DNA of 64,000 bases, from assembly GCF_014899185.1 (NCBI RefSeq), contig NZ_CP045201.1, positions 914,501 through 978,500 on the forward strand. Direction: 5' to 3'. Of this stretch, positions 63,552 through 64,000 are shown one piece after another; position 1 is the first letter of the stretch; every line of letters begins with the position of its first letter. The DNA is from Pseudooceanicola spongiae. Its GTDB lineage: Bacteria > Pseudomonadota > Alphaproteobacteria > Rhodobacterales > Rhodobacteraceae. Below the pieces are notes generated by a model that was given only the letters and a program-made list of their open reading frames with translations, was not told the DNA's origin and did no database searches. The position numbers and the translations under genes were made by a program.

Positions 63552-63597
63552 GGCGTGCTCCGATCAGGTCGCGGTGGTGTGGCGGGCCGACAGCTCA

Positions 63598-63630
63598 GGG
63601 CGCAGACCGCGAGGGATGCGGTCTGCGCCC
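63598..63630. repeat. Perfect 13-bp-stem hairpin between binding protein and permease genes
   Basis: GGGCGCAGACCGC (63598-63610) and its exact reverse complement (63618-63630) around seven bases, starting seven bases after the binding-protein stop. No T-run on the minus strand, so probably an mRNA-stabilising hairpin giving more binding protein than permease. Confidence 0.7.
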
Positions 63631-63636
63631 GAAAAA

Positions 63637-64000
63637 TCAGTCAGCCGAGGTTGGGATCGGCAGCGGCGTGACGGTCACGCTGTCCGCAGCCGGGGCAACG
63701 CCGAGCCATTTTTCATAGAGCGTCGCCATGGTGCCGTCTTCCTTCATGGCGGAAATGGCATCGTTGAACCCCTGCAGATGCGCGGAGTCTTTCGGCAGCA
63801 TGATGGCAAACTTGTCGCCGGTCGGGATCTCGGCCGCGACCTCAAGCATATTCATCTGCGGTTGCGCAAAGGCATAGCGCAGGCTGACGATGTCGTTCAC
63901 CGCCGCATCGATGCGCCCGCTGCGCAGATCGGTCAGCATGTTTGCGGTGGTGTCGTAGCTGGAATAGGCCTTGTAGCCCAGCTCGTCCTCACGCTCTTTC
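63637..64000 (-). CDS. Amino acid ABC transporter substrate-binding protein (C-terminal part only)
   Basis: The last 120 or so residues are visible; the start lies beyond the window. The segments MLTDLRSGRIDAAVNDIVSLRYAF and FAIMLPKDSAHLQGFNDAISAMKEDGTMATLYEKWLG are typical of family 3 periplasmic binding proteins. Confidence 0.88.
   Translation of the reverse strand, partial: KEREDELGYKAYSSYDTTANMLTDLRSGRIDAAVNDIVSLRYAFAQPQMNMLEVAAEIPTGDKFAIMLPKDSAHLQGFNDAISAMKEDGTMATLYEKWLGVAPAADSVTVTPLPIPTSAD

Noticed and set aside
1-64000. tRNA, rRNA or riboswitch genes
   Set aside because: No T-loop-like segment or conserved RNA core was recognised by eye; a covariance-model search was not possible here.

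Overview
The window is a high-GC chromosomal segment that reads as a marine alphaproteobacterium of the Rhodobacterales (Roseobacter/Paracoccaceae type). The call rests on gene content: a GlxA-type regulator divergent from a class II DAHP synthase, an IalB-family protein, long PstC/PstA permeases, three tripartite uptake systems (two TRAP, one Tct) and many GntR/TetR/HxlR regulators. No rRNA, tRNA or CRISPR array was recognised, and the genus cannot be fixed from this sequence.

Layout. 1-3.7 kb: M20 deacetylase (cut by the window edge) and an ectoine-hydrolase-like M24 protein, divergent from a class III aminotransferase, with a repeated 11-bp motif between them. 3.8-9.1 kb: envelope genes (MepK-like peptidase divergent from an YcbB-type L,D-transpeptidase, then lpxD with a dedicated acyl carrier protein and ketoacyl synthase). 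9.1-16.2 kb: IalB, GlxA regulator, DAHP synthase, PAS protein, YicC, guanylate kinase, gamma carbonic anhydrase. 16.2-23.7 kb: complete phosphate regulon phoR-pstSCAB-phoU-phoB with a three-repeat Pho box. 23.9-29.4 kb: TetR-controlled TRAP transporter with a cyclase-family hydrolase and an FAH-family enzyme. 29.5-38.9 kb: PAP2 phosphatase, GGDEF-EAL protein, and regulator/transporter or regulator/enzyme pairs with clear palindromic operators. 39.0-45.0 kb: TctABC, a GntR regulator, an HMG-CoA-lyase-family enzyme and a class III CoA-transferase, a plausible carboxylate uptake, activation and cleavage route. 45.1-49.3 kb: GntR regulator, a divergent type II dehydroquinase homologue and a second TRAP transporter, linked by a shared 14-base site.

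49.3-55.6 kb is an insertion-sequence graveyard: a nearly complete IS21-family element with recognisable ends and a 5-bp duplication, an IS481 remnant and an IS3 remnant. 55.6-64 kb: chemotaxis receptor, alpha/beta hydrolase, a decayed MocR regulator beside an internally deleted MFS transporter, a class V aminotransferase and part of an amino-acid ABC transporter.

The most unusual signal is in the graveyard. The istA/istB genes of the IS21 element are interrupted about a dozen times by tiny insertions (about 27-43 bases) of at least two families, and one more copy sits in the IS481 transposase. Each copy folds as two hairpins sharing a central arm. Stem sequences differ between copies but change together so pairing is kept, while loops and ends stay conserved. 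For most copies, removing the insertion restores the expected transposase reading frame to the base, and no target duplication is visible. I do not recognise these families; they look like very small mobile palindromic elements and are the best candidate here for something undescribed.
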